A stretch of DNA of 64,000 nt from Pegea sp. RAD2-039. Lineage: Eukaryota; Chordata; Thaliacea; Salpida; Salpidae. Positions 48,377 through 61,043 of the stretch are shown one piece after another. A program made the translations under genes and the position numbers. The notes beneath the pieces were generated by a model, which was not told the DNA's origin, searched no databases, and worked only from the letters and a program-made list of their open reading frames with translations. Location of the stretch: NCBI GenBank assembly GCA_034620365.1, contig JAQGEQ010000186.1, positions 372,001-436,000 of the forward strand, given 5' to 3'. Position 1 is the first letter of the stretch. Each line of letters starts with the position of its first letter.

Positions 48377-51317
48377 TCAATAAAAAAGTCTACAACCAAT
48401 TAAAAAAGTGAGAGATAGAAATACTAATGAATACACTAAAGTGACTAACCACCCAAGAGGTCGTCCACTAGGACCAGAATCAACTTGACAGACTGAGAAA
48501 CTTTTTGAATCTTTTGTGTATCTTGATCCATACCACCACGTGTCCAAATGTTCAACAATTTGAGGCTTTGGAGTTTGATGTAACATGGAACAAAGAGTGT
48601 GGAATCCATCACTGAAGTTACTTTGTACATAATTACTAAGTGCTGTTAGTGAATGATCAGAAGATACAACTCTTCTCAGCTTCATCTTCCACTGGAGGAC
48701 ACCTTCTGAAGTAGTCCAATATAAATACTTTCTATACTTTTCCTCATCATCTGCTAAAGACTTTAAATAATCTGCAAGATCTTTTAAAGATGAAAAATCA
48801 TTGATGTGAATAAAGGAGTTGTCAGGAGCAGTTTTCTCATAATCTTTACGAGTAAATCCTCCTAAGACTACTGGTACACTCTGACTTTTTAAAGCATTCT
48901 TCCAGAACTTTTCAGTGATGTAATCTTTACATTCTGAGTTTTCAAATGAGAAATAGAATTTGTATCTGTAAAAACGTATGCATGAAGGAACATAATACTG
49001 AGTTGAGAACACAACTCACTGTGACAACACATCAATCATACAAGAGCCTTGGCACAAGGGGCGATTGACACATCTACCAAATGTATCGATTTTAAAGTAA
49101 TGAGATAATTCTTTTATAATTTTTCCTCGTTTAGAAGCGGCACAGTTTGAAACGACCCAAGCCCCTAGTGCCTGCTTTTTTTTGTTTGCGAGCACATTGC
49201 TAATACTGTGAATATAAAAAGTGATAAGTCACAAGAAAAATGCAAATATCAATTCGTTATCCAACAGTTTAGAATATCTAAAAACTAGATTCAAATTAGA
49301 TTATGGATCCAAAGCAACTTCTGTCTTTTAAAGATTATTTTTAAACGCCTTATTACAAAGTTGCTTAAATAAATTGACAATTTTGAAGCTTTCTCAGCAA
49401 AACTTTTCAATTTAATTCAAATTTAAATGTTTTTATCAAATTTATTTATAATTAGAAGAATAAAATAGTTTTTAATTGTTATTTTTCATACTGTTTTTCT
49501 TATTGTGGAACTATTATCGATAAATTTGTTTGTAACAATTGTATTATTTACTTGTTAGTTGGTTCAATAATTCCTCCATAAGACGAAAGAATGTCAGAAT
49601 CCAACCGATAAGTAAAAGTCCAGTTAAAAACCCCGTTTAATTCAGTCAACGACTTTCTAAACACAAATCGAGTATTCCACGGCGGTTCTCTACACCACCA
49701 TACCCATCTAATAAAAAGAAACCAGACGATTTAATCAAAAGAATCACAAACAAACGAAGATTTCATCACAATAATTTTCTCAAAACCTTGTTATTTTCTT
49801 TGCAAAACTATTAACAACAGAATGTAGGTTTGAGTTAACAAAGTAAAAACCCATTGGAGTTAAGTGATTTTTAGGCGTAGACAGTAAATTAAATGATCTG
49901 ATCAAACAACCTGTTTTTGAATAATCAATCACAAAATAGGGTGAACATTTTTAGTTTTTTCTACAATAGTTTTCAAAGTATTACGAAATAATAAAAAATA
50001 ATTTCTAAAGAGCAAATAAAAATCTTTTTTTTTTCATTTAAAATTTTAACATATGCTTTGAATTGATATTTAGCATGACTAGAAAATGTTTGCTTAATAA
50101 CTATTGTTAAAAGGTTTTCTTTTAACTGAAGCTTCTATTGATTCAAGAAAAAGAAAGTATGAAAAGCAAAATTCAGAAATATTATAACTTCTTCAGAAAT
50201 ATTCTAGTGAAAATGACTTGACAAAAAATGTTGACATAAAAACTAACATTAAATAGTAACAGATATTGAGCTTAACAAAATTTTATTAAAATTTAAAAAA
50301 ATTTTTTTTCATATTTAGATTTAATAGATAAATTTTTGAATAAATCAATTTTTTTAAAGAAAATTATTTCTGCTTTTATAAAATACTAAAATGCAGTTCG
50401 ACATTTTACTAATAAGTAACTTATTAAGTTACTTTTTCAAATTATATATTATTATAAATTGAAATATCACATATTTTATATAAAAATTATATTATTTTAT
50501 TGTGAGAATGTATGTTAGAGGTACTGTTTTAAGTTACCCTCCTTTGCGTCTATTGTAATAAATATAAGAATAATATTTGAAAGCGTTTTTTTCAATCAAA
50601 TTGGAAGTAAACTGAAAAATATTTTCTAAAAAATCTTTAGAAAAATATGACTAATTAGATTCATTAAAAAATAGATTCTTCAATTTACAAAACATTAAAA
50701 AAACCTTTGATTAGTTTGTCGTTGAGAGATTGGTAAGCTATTTGGCGAATCTGGTAATTCAGCACAGTGAAAAACTACTGCATCTGCTTCACTGATAGCA
50801 CTTCTATCATAAGTAACATGACAGTTTTGATGAGGTGTTTCTGGTGCTGAAACTGCTGTAAATTCAGGATACCACATCACTATCAACTTTTTTTTACTTT
50901 TCAAATCTTTGCCACCACTGAATAATAAGTTGAAATTATAAAGGTTGCTTTGATAAAAACCAGTTAGTTGAATATTTTCGTGATTCAAAAACGTTTTACA
51001 CAAATTAGTACCACCAAAAATCCTTCTTTAAAACTGAAGTTTAATTCAAAACTATTTTAATGACTTGATTAGAAAATAAATTCGATTTATTCACTAGTAC
51101 AATTGTAAATAATCAACAATATTTACCTTAAGACAGATATATTGAAGTTAAAACGGTTTTGAAATTCAGTTTGATATCTTTTTTGATATAGGAGAAACTT
51201 ATCTCTGCTGTATGAGACTAGTTCAAATATTTGCTTGTCGTATAATAAGAATATCGTCGAATAAGCAAAGAGAGTCAATATAATAAAAATATAAAATGAC
51301 TTGGAGAATTTCTTCAT
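48377..51317 (-). CDS. Alpha-1,3-fucosyltransferase (GT10 family), type II Golgi protein
   Basis: Transfers fucose from GDP-fucose to N-acetylglucosamine or glucose of glycans in the Golgi. Five exons join in phase: 51317-51127, 51022-50705, 49707-49552, 49205-49020, 48965-48377, giving 479 codons. A signal anchor occupies about residues 7-25, followed by a short stem. Family motifs: CHVTYDRSAISEADAVVFH, WVWWCREPPWNTRFV (the ESP region), NWTFTYRLDSDI, SNCAASKRGKII, and the GDP-fucose motif FENSECKDYITEKFW near residue 290. After the usual end of the domain the reading continues into a hydrophobic tail, WLVTLVYSLVFLSLTFLIG, before the stop at 48377. A LINE tail lies in intron 49708-50704, antisense to the gene. 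Confidence 0.93.
50502..50575 (+). mobile_element. LINE 3' tail, copy C, in a fucosyltransferase intron
   Basis: GTGAGAATGTATGTTAG, hairpin GAGGTA/TACCCTC (50518-50523 with 50535-50541), then ctttgcgtctattgtaataaat. It matches copies A and B. It lacks everything upstream of the hairpin region. Confidence 0.6.
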
Positions 51318-52838
51318 TATAAAAGTTTATTTAACTTCTAAAAAATAAAATATTTATTTGTCAAGTTTTACTGCTTTTACTAAGCATTTTTTTGCATTAA
51401 ATTGAAAATTACTTTTACAAATACATATTATCTTGATCAAGTTTCTGTTTTTTTTTCTGTAAAAGCTGTAAGATAGAAAGAAACTGCCACATTTGAATGT
51501 AATTTTCAAGGAGTTGAAAGTTTGATTTAATTTTTTTTAATAAAAAATATTAGACAAACTTTTTACAATAAGCTGCTGGTTCAGCTAAAACTTTATCAAA
51601 TTTATCCTATAAAACTGATATAAAAATTTAACTACAAAGTCAATCTTTTAAAGTTCTTATAATATATCAAAACTATTAAAAATAAGAAGAAATAAAACAA
51701 GAAATCATCGAACCACGAAAAAGTGTTTTAAAAATCATTTTATTGAGCTTCAATACAATTTTAAACTTTCAATTTCCGATCTAAACTGTTGAAACGATTA
51801 TTATTGGTACTAAAATTGCTATTAACATTTACCTAAGTGTAAAGAACATTTTCTAGCAATAAATCAACATATCAGCAAGTATACTAAGTTTTTATAAATA
51901 TTTTATAAAAGTGATTTTTTATGGAATAAATGCTTTTTCAAAAAATCTTTTACTTCACTGTCTAATCATTCACTTTCACTAACTTTACATTAATTTTTAA
52001 ACAAAAGGTCTCAGATAAGTTTTTAAGTCAATCAATCATATAAGTAATGAAATATTTTTCAAGTCTTTATAAAAAAAAAAGACTTGATTTATTAAAATAG
52101 AATCAAAAACTATTCATCATTATAAAAATTCACCAAAATATTTAAAGCTGCTAAAAACTGATCTAAATTTTATGAAATAATTTCAACAGATACCAAAAAA
52201 TACATGAATTTTGAAATATAGGACGTATTCCTACACATTAAAAGCATTTAACTGGTCGCTTTTGGTGGTTTTAATAGAACTAATAAATTTAGTGTTTGTA
52301 GAAATATAGCGCTTTTAGTGGTAGACAACATTTATAGTAAATATTATACTTACTGAATTTGTGTGGCATTACGACTAACTGTTTAGTATTTAGCTCTGAA
52401 TTAATCTAACAAAAATTTAAAATAACTTTTAAAGTAGTTACTTTGATAACTAATACAAATGTTTAAAAAATTTTTATTGACTGGTTTATCTCAGTTTTTG
52501 ATAAGGCGTCATTAAAACTGGTTTAAAGCTAGCATCATATGAATAATTTGACAAAAAAGCTCGAGTTATCAATCGGGTTCTAGAAAACCTATTTAATAAT
52601 TAATAATACAAATTGATTTTGTTTTCTATAAATAAAAGCTCTTTAGAATTGCATCTGCCAAAATAAAACGTCAAAAAACATATAAACTTATTTCTAAAAC
52701 ACAAAATATATTAGAACATATTTAGTTATAATATCTTGAAGTACTTAGTGATAAGATATCAACTCAAGTTAATATGAACAGATATCAGTGTCAAGTGATA
52801 AAAACAAAACTAACTTAAGATAAGCAATATAATAACTT

Positions 52839-53331
52839 GATTATAGAATGTAACAACTGTTTTAAAACTTTCAAAGACACAAAGTTAAAAATCATTTCAT
52901 AATATTGACATAAATTATAGATCTTCTTTACTAAACGGAAAGCTGAAGTCATTTAACTAAAATCAGCAATTGTAAAATTACAATCTTTCAATTTAACTAA
53001 CAGTTGCTTTCAGTTAAAAAGCTTCTATTTTAACCTACCATTATATCATTATTATCAATATTTAATAACTTTTTAACTAGAACCATACTATAAACACTTC
53101 TTTGTTACGACACAATACCGCTCTAAAGAATTTCATAAACTAGTCGACTATATACAAGTTAAAGGTAGGAAGTAGAAATGAGTGGGTTTGTATCAAGCTA
53201 TAATTACAAGATCACTTATTTGAATCATGCTACTTTTTTAAAATGCTGTTTAAAAAAGTCTACAATTTAATTGAAGATTTTATTTATATCTATATTGGAT
53301 TAATAGTAAGGTTGATAAACAAATTTAATGA
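52839..53331. repeat. Direct repeat, copy 1 (493 bp)
   Basis: Pairs with 53844-54336 at a constant offset of 1,005 bp with no indels and about eight substitutions that I can see (about 98% identity). It begins gattatagaatgtaaca and ends gtaaggttgataaacaaatt plus taatga. It has no coding content. Confidence 0.93.
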
Positions 53332-53843
53332 TTTGGTTTCATTTAGACTTTGTTTCTATAATTTAGCATATCTAAGAACTTAACATCAATAAAGTTAATA
53401 CAAAATTACAGTAAAAATAAGTTTATATTTGAATAGTTTAGCTCAAAATACTAAACAAAAGATACTTAACATTTTTAGGCATATTATTATTGTTTATGTT
53501 ATAAAATTTTAAGATAATAGAAGGTGGTACTGCAGAAAAAAAGAATAAAAATATTAATTTGTCATTAAGAAACTGTATAATCAGCTTAAATATATGAAAA
53601 AAATCAATTATCATTTTGTAACACATAAAACCGTCATATTGTATCAAATCTAAAACATCTATCTGAGAATATAGAAGTTTTTTTTTTAAGACTTTTGATT
53701 TAACTGTTTCCATGTTGATGTCATTTCATTTTGAATATGAGATTTTATTTAAACTAAAAAGATAGGTTATGTTAGAAATAGATAAATTATGAAACTACTG
53801 CTATACAACATATTACTTTAAACTTTAGATAATTTTCAAGATA

Positions 53844-54336
53844 GATTATAGAATGTAACAGTTATTATAAAACTTTCAAAGACACAAAGTTAAAAATCAT
53901 TTCATAATATTGACATAAATTATAGATCTTCTTGACTAAACAGAAAGCTGAAGTCATTTAACTAAAATCAGCAATTGTAAAATTACAATCTTTCAATTTA
54001 ACTAACAGTTGCTTTCAGTTAAAAAGCTTCTATTTTAACCTACCATTATATCATTATTATCAATATTTAATAACTTTTTAACTAGAACCACACTATAAAC
54101 ACTTCTTTGTTACGACACAATACCGCTCTAAAGAATTTCATAAACTAGTCGACTATATACAAGTTAAAGGTAGGAAGTAGAAATGAGTGGGTTTGTATCA
54201 AGCTATAATTACAAGATCACTTATTTGAATCATGCTACTTTTTTAAAATGCTGTTTAAAAAAGTCTACAATTTAATTGAAGATTTTATTTATATCTATAT
54301 TGGATTAATAGTAAGGTTGATACACAAATTTAATGA
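53844..54336. repeat. Direct repeat, copy 2 (493 bp)
   Basis: Second copy of 52839-53331. The 512 bp between the copies is unique in this window. There are no TG...CA ends, primer-binding site or target duplication to make it an LTR element. A tandem duplication of a 1,005-bp unit with a partial second copy explains it best. Confidence 0.93.
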
Positions 54337-54867
54337 ATTTATTTTTTTAATTTATACAATATGTACAAAGCTTTTTAAAGATCATTAAAAAAAACTTTTA
54401 TATTAGTCTATACTCATGTATGACTTCCTTTATTGTAGCAATAAATAAATTGCAAACATTTTATTTTTTTATGTATTGACTCAAAGTATTATCTTTAAAT
54501 TTTATCTTGTAGTAAAATTTTAAATAATTATTAACAGAATTTTACTTGAGACTAGATATTAAGGAGTTGTATCAATAAAAAGTTTCTTTTTTGCAAATAT
54601 TTGGTTGTTTAAAATATGAAAATTGTTTCAGCCAATCAGAAAGCTCGGGCAATTTTGAAATTTAAATTTGGTCCGCCAAGAAACGTCGTCGATTTAGAAA
54701 AAAGATGAATTTACATCAGATGAAGAAAAGAAGATAAAGTCAGGTAAGAAATTAGAAAACTTTCAAACAACATTTAAAGATATTAAAAATTTGAATAAAG
54801 ATAAAATAAATTTTATTTCCAAATTAGAAGAAGAAGAAATTTTCCAAAGTTCCCAAATCATCAAATG

Positions 54868-56966
54868 TTATTTATCAATATCTTCCACAATGATCTGATC
54901 TTGTGGAAGTTTATGTTTTTTATCCTCTGGGTTTACTTTACTCTAAATCAAACCACGTGACTTATTACTCGAAGTACTGGTCAACTTACTTTATATTTTG
55001 CCTCCCTCAAATGCCGGCGACGACGAATAAACATCACACAGCAACGAACCAAACATCTGACAGCTAAACTTTTGAAGCAAGTCACAGAGAGTAAGGCATA
55101 CATCAAGTAGACGCAAAACATAGCAAAAGCCATCGCTAATGTCACATACAAAATTGTCAGATCAACTGCATCACCTAGCGGAAAGTTCGATTAATTAAAC
55201 TGCGATATTATGCAAATTAACATCAACTTGTTTTTCCACATGAAAGCGGTGGATCTGATGACTCGTCAGTTCCATCTCCGCAAGAATCCAAATTGTCACA
55301 TTCTAATTCCTGATAAATACACCGACCGTTCCCACATTGCATTTGTAGACTAGGATCACTACATGGACCTAAAAATCGATTTCTGTCACAACCAGCTACA
55401 AATGAACACGTGACTTACTTTTATCATCAGTAAAACTAACCCAATACCCGCTAAAATTAGCCAATGGAAATCCAATGCCACTATAAGCAATCGTGAGCTT
55501 GATGGTAAGGTAGTAACTTGTACTAAGGTATTCGGTTCCTATGATATTGTCTCCTGTGTTTGTCAGGTTAGTTTGTTTGATGAATTATCCTTCTTTACCT
55601 GGACATAGTCTTGATAACAACGGATAGGTCGATGTCTTTCCATCAAAGACTTGTACATTTGCCATCGCACAGTCTGTTGGCTCTAATTCAAAGTATCTAC
55701 AATTGAAAATGATTTAAATTTCTGTTTTAATGTTCCTTAAATCTTTCTAATAGAAGTTAGAATGATGTTTCAATATAAAATGGTTATAAAGAGTCTTTGA
55801 AGATGTAAGAACCAAATCAACAGAATAAATTTGATTTAGCAAAACTTGCACTTGTTCAACATCTTCATAAGACTTCTATTAGGAATGGAACAGATTCAAA
55901 TCTTACATCAAGTTTAAAAGGGATTCAGACCAATTTAGTCTTTTTCATTTGTATCAACTTCTTGCTCAAAAATATCAAGCCAAGATCAACTAGTTCTATA
56001 AAAGATACTGGATGAACAGGACTCGTCTGTTTATAGCTGTTCACTTTTAAGAGTTTTAACATTGATGCTTCTCAAAGACATTCAACTTCAACGATATCTC
56101 TAAATAGATTCTTTATTTTTTTGATGTTATATCACTCTCATCTCTGAGGCGTAGCGGTTGTCGCGGTCGCCTCACGTGCAGAAGATCCTATCTTCTAGCG
56201 GACATAGATTTGCGACAAAGAAATATCCATAAGAAACTAGTAGAAAGACCTTTTTAGTAACACTTCTAGAAGACGCAAAACTCCGAATTTAAAACCGGAA
56301 TTGAAGACTCGTAGGTAGTCACTGTACTCAGTGTCACCTTATTAGTTTCTACGGCGCCAACTGGGCGCATCTTTCTATTCCACAACCTTGTTGGCAAGGA
56401 AATTGAAATCCTACTTCATGATCAACAACTGGATCTCCATAATTTCTACCTTGGTTTACAGTATGACCTACTACTACTATATCACTATATGGTAGTTTAA
56501 TATTTTGTTGATAGATTTTCTAATAGTAAAGGAACTATATTAAGGAATAAAAAGATTAAAGTGCTAATAAGGAGCCTCAAGAACTTTTCTAATAATTTTT
56601 AAATCTTATTCTATTAAAAAAAAATGTTTAATAAAAGACATTTAAATTGGTAACGACAAAACTGTTGGTATCTCACTGAAACACAAGTCGGACTTTTTCG
56701 GAGTTTTTAACCGCTCTCATGGTAAAGTAGCAAGTAAAGTTGTTAGCGATAGGTGGGGCCTGATCAATTGGTTTGAAAGATGCCACTTCGCCGCCAGAAA
56801 CGCGATAAGCTTTTCCGCAGTCGGTCCCAGTTAGAAGGTTTGCTGGATACAATAAAAAGAATTACATTTGAAGAGATTTTAATGAAGAATTCATACCAAC
56901 TGCAGTTGTTGATAAATTTGGTGGAATTAAATTAAACAAACAAAGAATAATTAAACTGAATTTCAT
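54868..56966 (-). CDS. CUB-LDLa single-pass membrane protein, 285 residues
   Basis: Surface protein of the CUB/LDLa type (the neuropilin-tolloid and LRP10-like architecture, but smaller). Seven exons join in phase: 56966-56897, 56842-56677, 55696-55599, 55553-55419, 55368-55240, 55174-54990, 54942-54868. Order: signal peptide (1-20), CUB-like domain (about 25-155: TDCGKAYRVSGGE, VRLVFQYFELEPTDCAMA, VQVFDG, LLSRLCP, GYWVSFTDD), LDLa (CGNGRCIYQELECDNLDSCG, then DGTDES), transmembrane helix (about 203-225), Cys/Arg-rich juxtamembrane RCCVMFIRRRRH, and a short acidic-ending tail VEDIDK. Its paralogue lies head-to-head 1.46 kb away. The long intron 55697-56676 holds a tRNA-like fragment. Confidence 0.85.
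56145..56185 (+). repeat. tRNA-like A-box fragment, possible SINE remnant
   Basis: GAGGCGTAGCGGTTGTCGCGG followed by TCGCCTCACGTGCAGAAGATCC looks like the 5' half of a tRNA (A box, D arm and start of anticodon arm). No B box follows. It lies in an intron of the CUB-LDLa gene on the opposite strand. Confidence 0.3.
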
Positions 56967-58421
56967 CTTTCATAAATTTCTAGAATCTTTATTTTGAAGT
57001 ATTTTAATAATAAATAAAAAAAATAAAAAGTTTAAAATTACTGAAATTTTTAATAAAAAACTAAAAAATTTTTAAACTTTTATGACTCATAAAATAGAAA
57101 TTTTGATTTATAAATTGAATCTTTCAAAATCAACTTAAAATTTTTCATTTAGAACTTAAAAAATAGATTTAATAATTAAAGAAATAGCAAACTTTTTCTT
57201 CTTAGTAATTATAAAGCAGAAAAACTCCTCAAAAAAGATAAATAAATAAAATTTAAAATAAATAAACATGATATAAACAACCAATTTAAAATTAAATCAT
57301 CTATTAACTTCTTTATTGATTAGTATTGAAGATTAGACTAAATATAAGAAACTTAAGGTAGCATACTTTATTTATTATCAGAATTTACTTCTAAAGAATT
57401 ACGAAAACATAAAATTTGTTTTTACAACATTTAGTTATCATCAGTAAAATCTGACATTTTTAACAATGTCATCTGACAGCTAAACCTTTTATTTAGTGGA
57501 AATCATCTTTAGACCTTGTGAAGTAACTTTCAAGACGTAATAGTTGCTAACAACAAAAATTTAAAAAGTATTCTATTATTTGGATCTTCATAAAAAGCTT
57601 CCTTAATAAAAAAGCAAAACAATCCGTTTTTGTTTGACTTTCATATTAGGTGTCAATATTTTCCATTTCTTCTTCAAAATCTTCCATATACTACTTAAAA
57701 CTTCAATCTGATCTTTAAACTTTTCATATAAATAGTAAACTTTTCAAAAAATGAAAGCTTGAAATATCAAAAGTACTTTCATTTAACAGCAAATTTATTT
57801 ATAATTTTAATTTGATTCAATTAATAAAAAAATAGTTCAAAAAACTTTAATTCAATCCCAAAAAATTCATGAGGATAATTAAATCAAAAAATAAAGGTTT
57901 ATAGCAGATGTACTTCTGTTACCACAGAGGTAGATGTAAGTTCTCCTACCTTCAACCACAAATCAACTGTTTGTAAAATAAGTTTTTTTGACTAAGTTAG
58001 TAATTTTAATAAACTTTATTGAGTCTTACTACGGATGCTGTATTTTAATTAAATTCTTTTTATGTCTCAGATCTAAACGACGTAAGGATGACGTAAACAT
58101 GACTCATCCTAAGGGAGCCGGATTATACTTTCAGCGATGACATATATCTTTTGAACTAAGAACCAAATAAGAGATTTAATAGTATGCACGTAACAAACCA
58201 AGTCACGATTTTCTGTTACTAACAAACATAACAATAACATTTGTCTTTTGTGTCATATTTTACAAGTAGAAAATAAATCTGATAAAAAAATCTTTCTGTT
58301 ATCCACAAATTTTTGCTTTTTTCTAATCGAACCTGCAAAGGTCTTTTAAATGTGATGTTCTTTGCTCTAATTTCAGATCTATTTCAGAACTATACAGATA
58401 TTTAAAGAAAAATCTGAAATT
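56967..58421. other. Shared upstream region of two divergent CUB-LDLa genes
   Basis: A 1.46-kb AT-rich interval between the start codons of two paralogues transcribed outward. It could act as a bidirectional control region. No TGACGTCA is present; near copies are gatgacgtaaac and gacgtaagg around 58078-58096. Confidence 0.5.
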
Positions 58422-61043
58422 ATGTTTCAAAAATATATTTTTATTTTCTTATTTTTTATCTTTGGAGTCAGATCCTTTGATACAGGTATCTGATTCAAAT
58501 TTTATCTGTCTTCTTTTAAGAATCTTTCACATTTTTAGTGATTCTAATCCCGGATCTGTGCGGAAAAACTTCTGGTAAGAGCGTTGGCCAATTGATTCTA
58601 TCACATCAGAAACTAGTTGATGATGTCTACAATTATACTGAAGCAACTAGTTGCAAGTATACGATGATGTCTTCAACTGATGATGAGAAGATAATCTTTG
58701 GTTTTGGTACAGGTAACTTTTTATTAATCTTCATCACTTTTAACAAATCTTTTTTGTGAATGATCAAATATTGTACTAATTAATTATTGAAAGTTATAAA
58801 AAACATAACTTGAAAAACTATAAAAAATTACTTATCTTGTAGGTTATGGCGAAGATAATCGGATCTCATCTGATATTGGTTGTAGAGAAGCAAATGTATC
58901 ATTATATGACTCTGATGGAAGCGTCTTGCTCTCAGAAGCTTGTGGAAAGTTATCAGATACTCTCTATGTGTCATCTTCCAATCAATTGACTTTGGAAGTC
59001 AACAGTTTAGGAGGAGAACATATTTTGATCGGATTTAAAGCTCATTTCACTTCATTTAGTAGTAAATATCTGCATCTTTCAGTTTAATCTTAATCATCTG
59101 ATCATGTTACAGCAAATTGTAGTGAAGACAAATTTCGTTGTGCAAATGGACGCTGCGTTGATGTTGGTGGAAGGTGTGACGGTCAGTTGGTCAACAATTG
59201 TGGTGACTTTTCTGATAATTGGCCTGGACCACCTGCTACTTGTACTTCAGGTTTGTTTCAAATCAAATTTTTTTAGTGTTTTCATTTAACTAGTTTAAGT
59301 GACCTTGAGTTTGATCATCCGATCATTTGAATGATATTCAAGTCAATTAAGCACCTTAATCCACCAGCCCGCCTCAGCCTCGCGCTTTTTCTGGAGCTTC
59401 TGAAGATTCGCTTTTAAGTTTAAAATAAAAAAACTAAATAAAGATGGATATAAAAGTTTTCATTTTCAGCTTTCTGTATGAATTTTAAACATCTTTAAAA
59501 CCTTTTTTACTTTTATCATTAAAATAAATTTTTATTTTAATTACAACTTTTTAGAAATTCTTTAAAATAATTTTGAAACAAATTAAAGCTCTTATTTTGG
59601 TATCTTCAGTCGCTAAGTGGCGCTAACACCCGAATATTACAATTGTGTGTCAGATCACGTCAGTGTGATGATTTTTTTACACCTATGTCGTCTGAGATGA
59701 TATGTTTGATGACGCTTCTCAGCTTTTGATAACCAATTTCCTGTCATTACTTTGAACAGCGTCCCCATGCGGTTGAAATTCTAAAAACATTTTATTGATT
59801 TAACAAAAGTTTTGTAAAATATTTTGCAGAACCAAAGACGACTCTTTCTCCGATTTATACACCAGCTAATTCACCTAATGATCTCTCTTGGTTAGGATGG
59901 TTAGCTGCTGGTGTTGGTGGATTGGGTTTAATGGTTTATTTAAAGTGCATACGAGTTGTTTATCTGGTTTGGCCTTGTTGTAATTGTCCTTACCCTTTTT
60001 GTAGGTAAGTTAATCTTAGTTTTTTTTTAATTTAGTTCATAACTGATATTGTTGTTTGTAGAAAATGCTTTACTAAATCAAAAAGCTCTGAAACTGGAAT
60101 ATTAAAAGGTGACACTTAATTATTTAAGAAAAATGTTTAGCTCAGCTTATTAAAGCAAAGAATATTTCTAAACTTTTGGTTGAATAAACTTTGAACTTTG
60201 AAAATAAATACATTTTATTGTTTCTAGATTTAAGAAACCCTGGTTTGAATTCAACGGTAAGAAAGGGACCTTTGATGAACTATGGTATCAATTGTTCTGA
60301 TTCAGAAAAAGGTTTGACGTTAACCATTACTAACAGAACTCATTCTGATTAATTATTGAATCATTAAGTTAATTGCTTAGTCATATGTAGTTTGCTACAA
60401 TTATGAATAAAGTTTAATTTTGACTAAAACTTATGTTTTAAGTTTGCTAAAGGTTTGACAAAACAATAAAATTGAAAAGTTTAAAATACCACAATCTAAA
60501 TACCTGAGGTTTATACATATCTTTGTAAAGGCTAAAAAGGTTTTATGTAAAAAGATGAAATCGAAAACAAAGTAGTTTTAATATTTTAAATGCTTGAATT
60601 AACCAAACTATGTGGTGGTTAACTCATTAACAAAGTTTACAAATCTTATCTTACAATTAATCATTTTGTATTTGATAATATTTTTTCTAGCGGAAGTATT
60701 TACCAAATTCACGACATATTTAGTGATTAAATACATCAACAAATTACAACAATACTACTTGCACCATTAACGTCAAAAAACACAACCTTTTCATAACAAT
60801 TTATGAATCATTTCAAACCAAAGCTTTGATAAATAACTTGAAATCATGTGACTATTTTCAGAGCCAACGTCTATACAGAATTCTTTCATTTTCAAAAACA
60901 ACAAGATTTCTGGAATTGATCCCAAAAACGATTTTCTTCCAGAGATTGGTTCTTTAAGAAGAGAGGCTCATATTGAAAGGTTTTCTTCTTTAAGATCTTT
61001 CCCGCCAAAGATCACTCGTGAAAAACATATATTTTCATTATAG
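58422..61043 (+). CDS. CUB-LDLa single-pass membrane protein, 360 residues (paralogue of the 54868-56966 gene)
   Basis: Eight exons join in phase: 58422-58485, 58539-58712, 58843-59061, 59113-59250, 59830-60004, 60062-60108, 60228-60311, 60862-61043. Order: signal peptide MFQKYIFIFFLFFIFGVRS, CUB-like domain (about 22-150: LCGKTSGKSVGQLILSH, CKYTMMSS, ISSDIGCREANVSLYDSDG, LLSEACGKL, ILIGFKAHF), LDLa (CSEDKFRCANGRCVDVGGRC, then DFSDN), a Pro/Ser/Thr linker, transmembrane helix (about 215-240) and a longer cytoplasmic tail ending SLRSFPPKITREKHIFSL. The last exon has no Met and was found from its open frame, acceptor TTTTCAG and phase; reading through the exon 7 donor instead would stop at 60352. 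Domain order and the Cys-rich juxtamembrane CCNCPYPFC mirror the partner gene. Confidence 0.85.
59251..59829. other. Long intron of the CUB-LDLa gene with a GC-richer patch
   Basis: Includes ccaccagcccgcctcagcct (about 59361) and a CTCF-like cgctaagtggcgctaac (59611). No exon found. May contain a remnant of a mobile element. Confidence 0.35.

Larger units (their letters stand above)
51318..54867. other. AT-rich intergenic DNA holding a 493-bp direct repeat pair
   Basis: No gene supported. The duplicated segment is described separately. Confidence 0.5.

Noticed and set aside
53438-53713. 91-codon minus-strand ORF between the direct repeats
   Set aside because: AT-biased composition (I, L, F, K, N), no motif, no conserved partner.
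52839-54336. Direct repeats as LTRs of a retrotransposon
   Set aside because: No TG/CA termini, no primer-binding site or polypurine tract, and only 512 bp of internal sequence with no coding content.
60312-60352. Stop at 60350-60352 as the end of the plus-strand CUB-LDLa gene
   Set aside because: The exon has a donor after GAAAAAG at 60311 that joins in phase to a 60-codon open exon at 60862-61043 with a good acceptor. The shorter form may exist as an unspliced variant.
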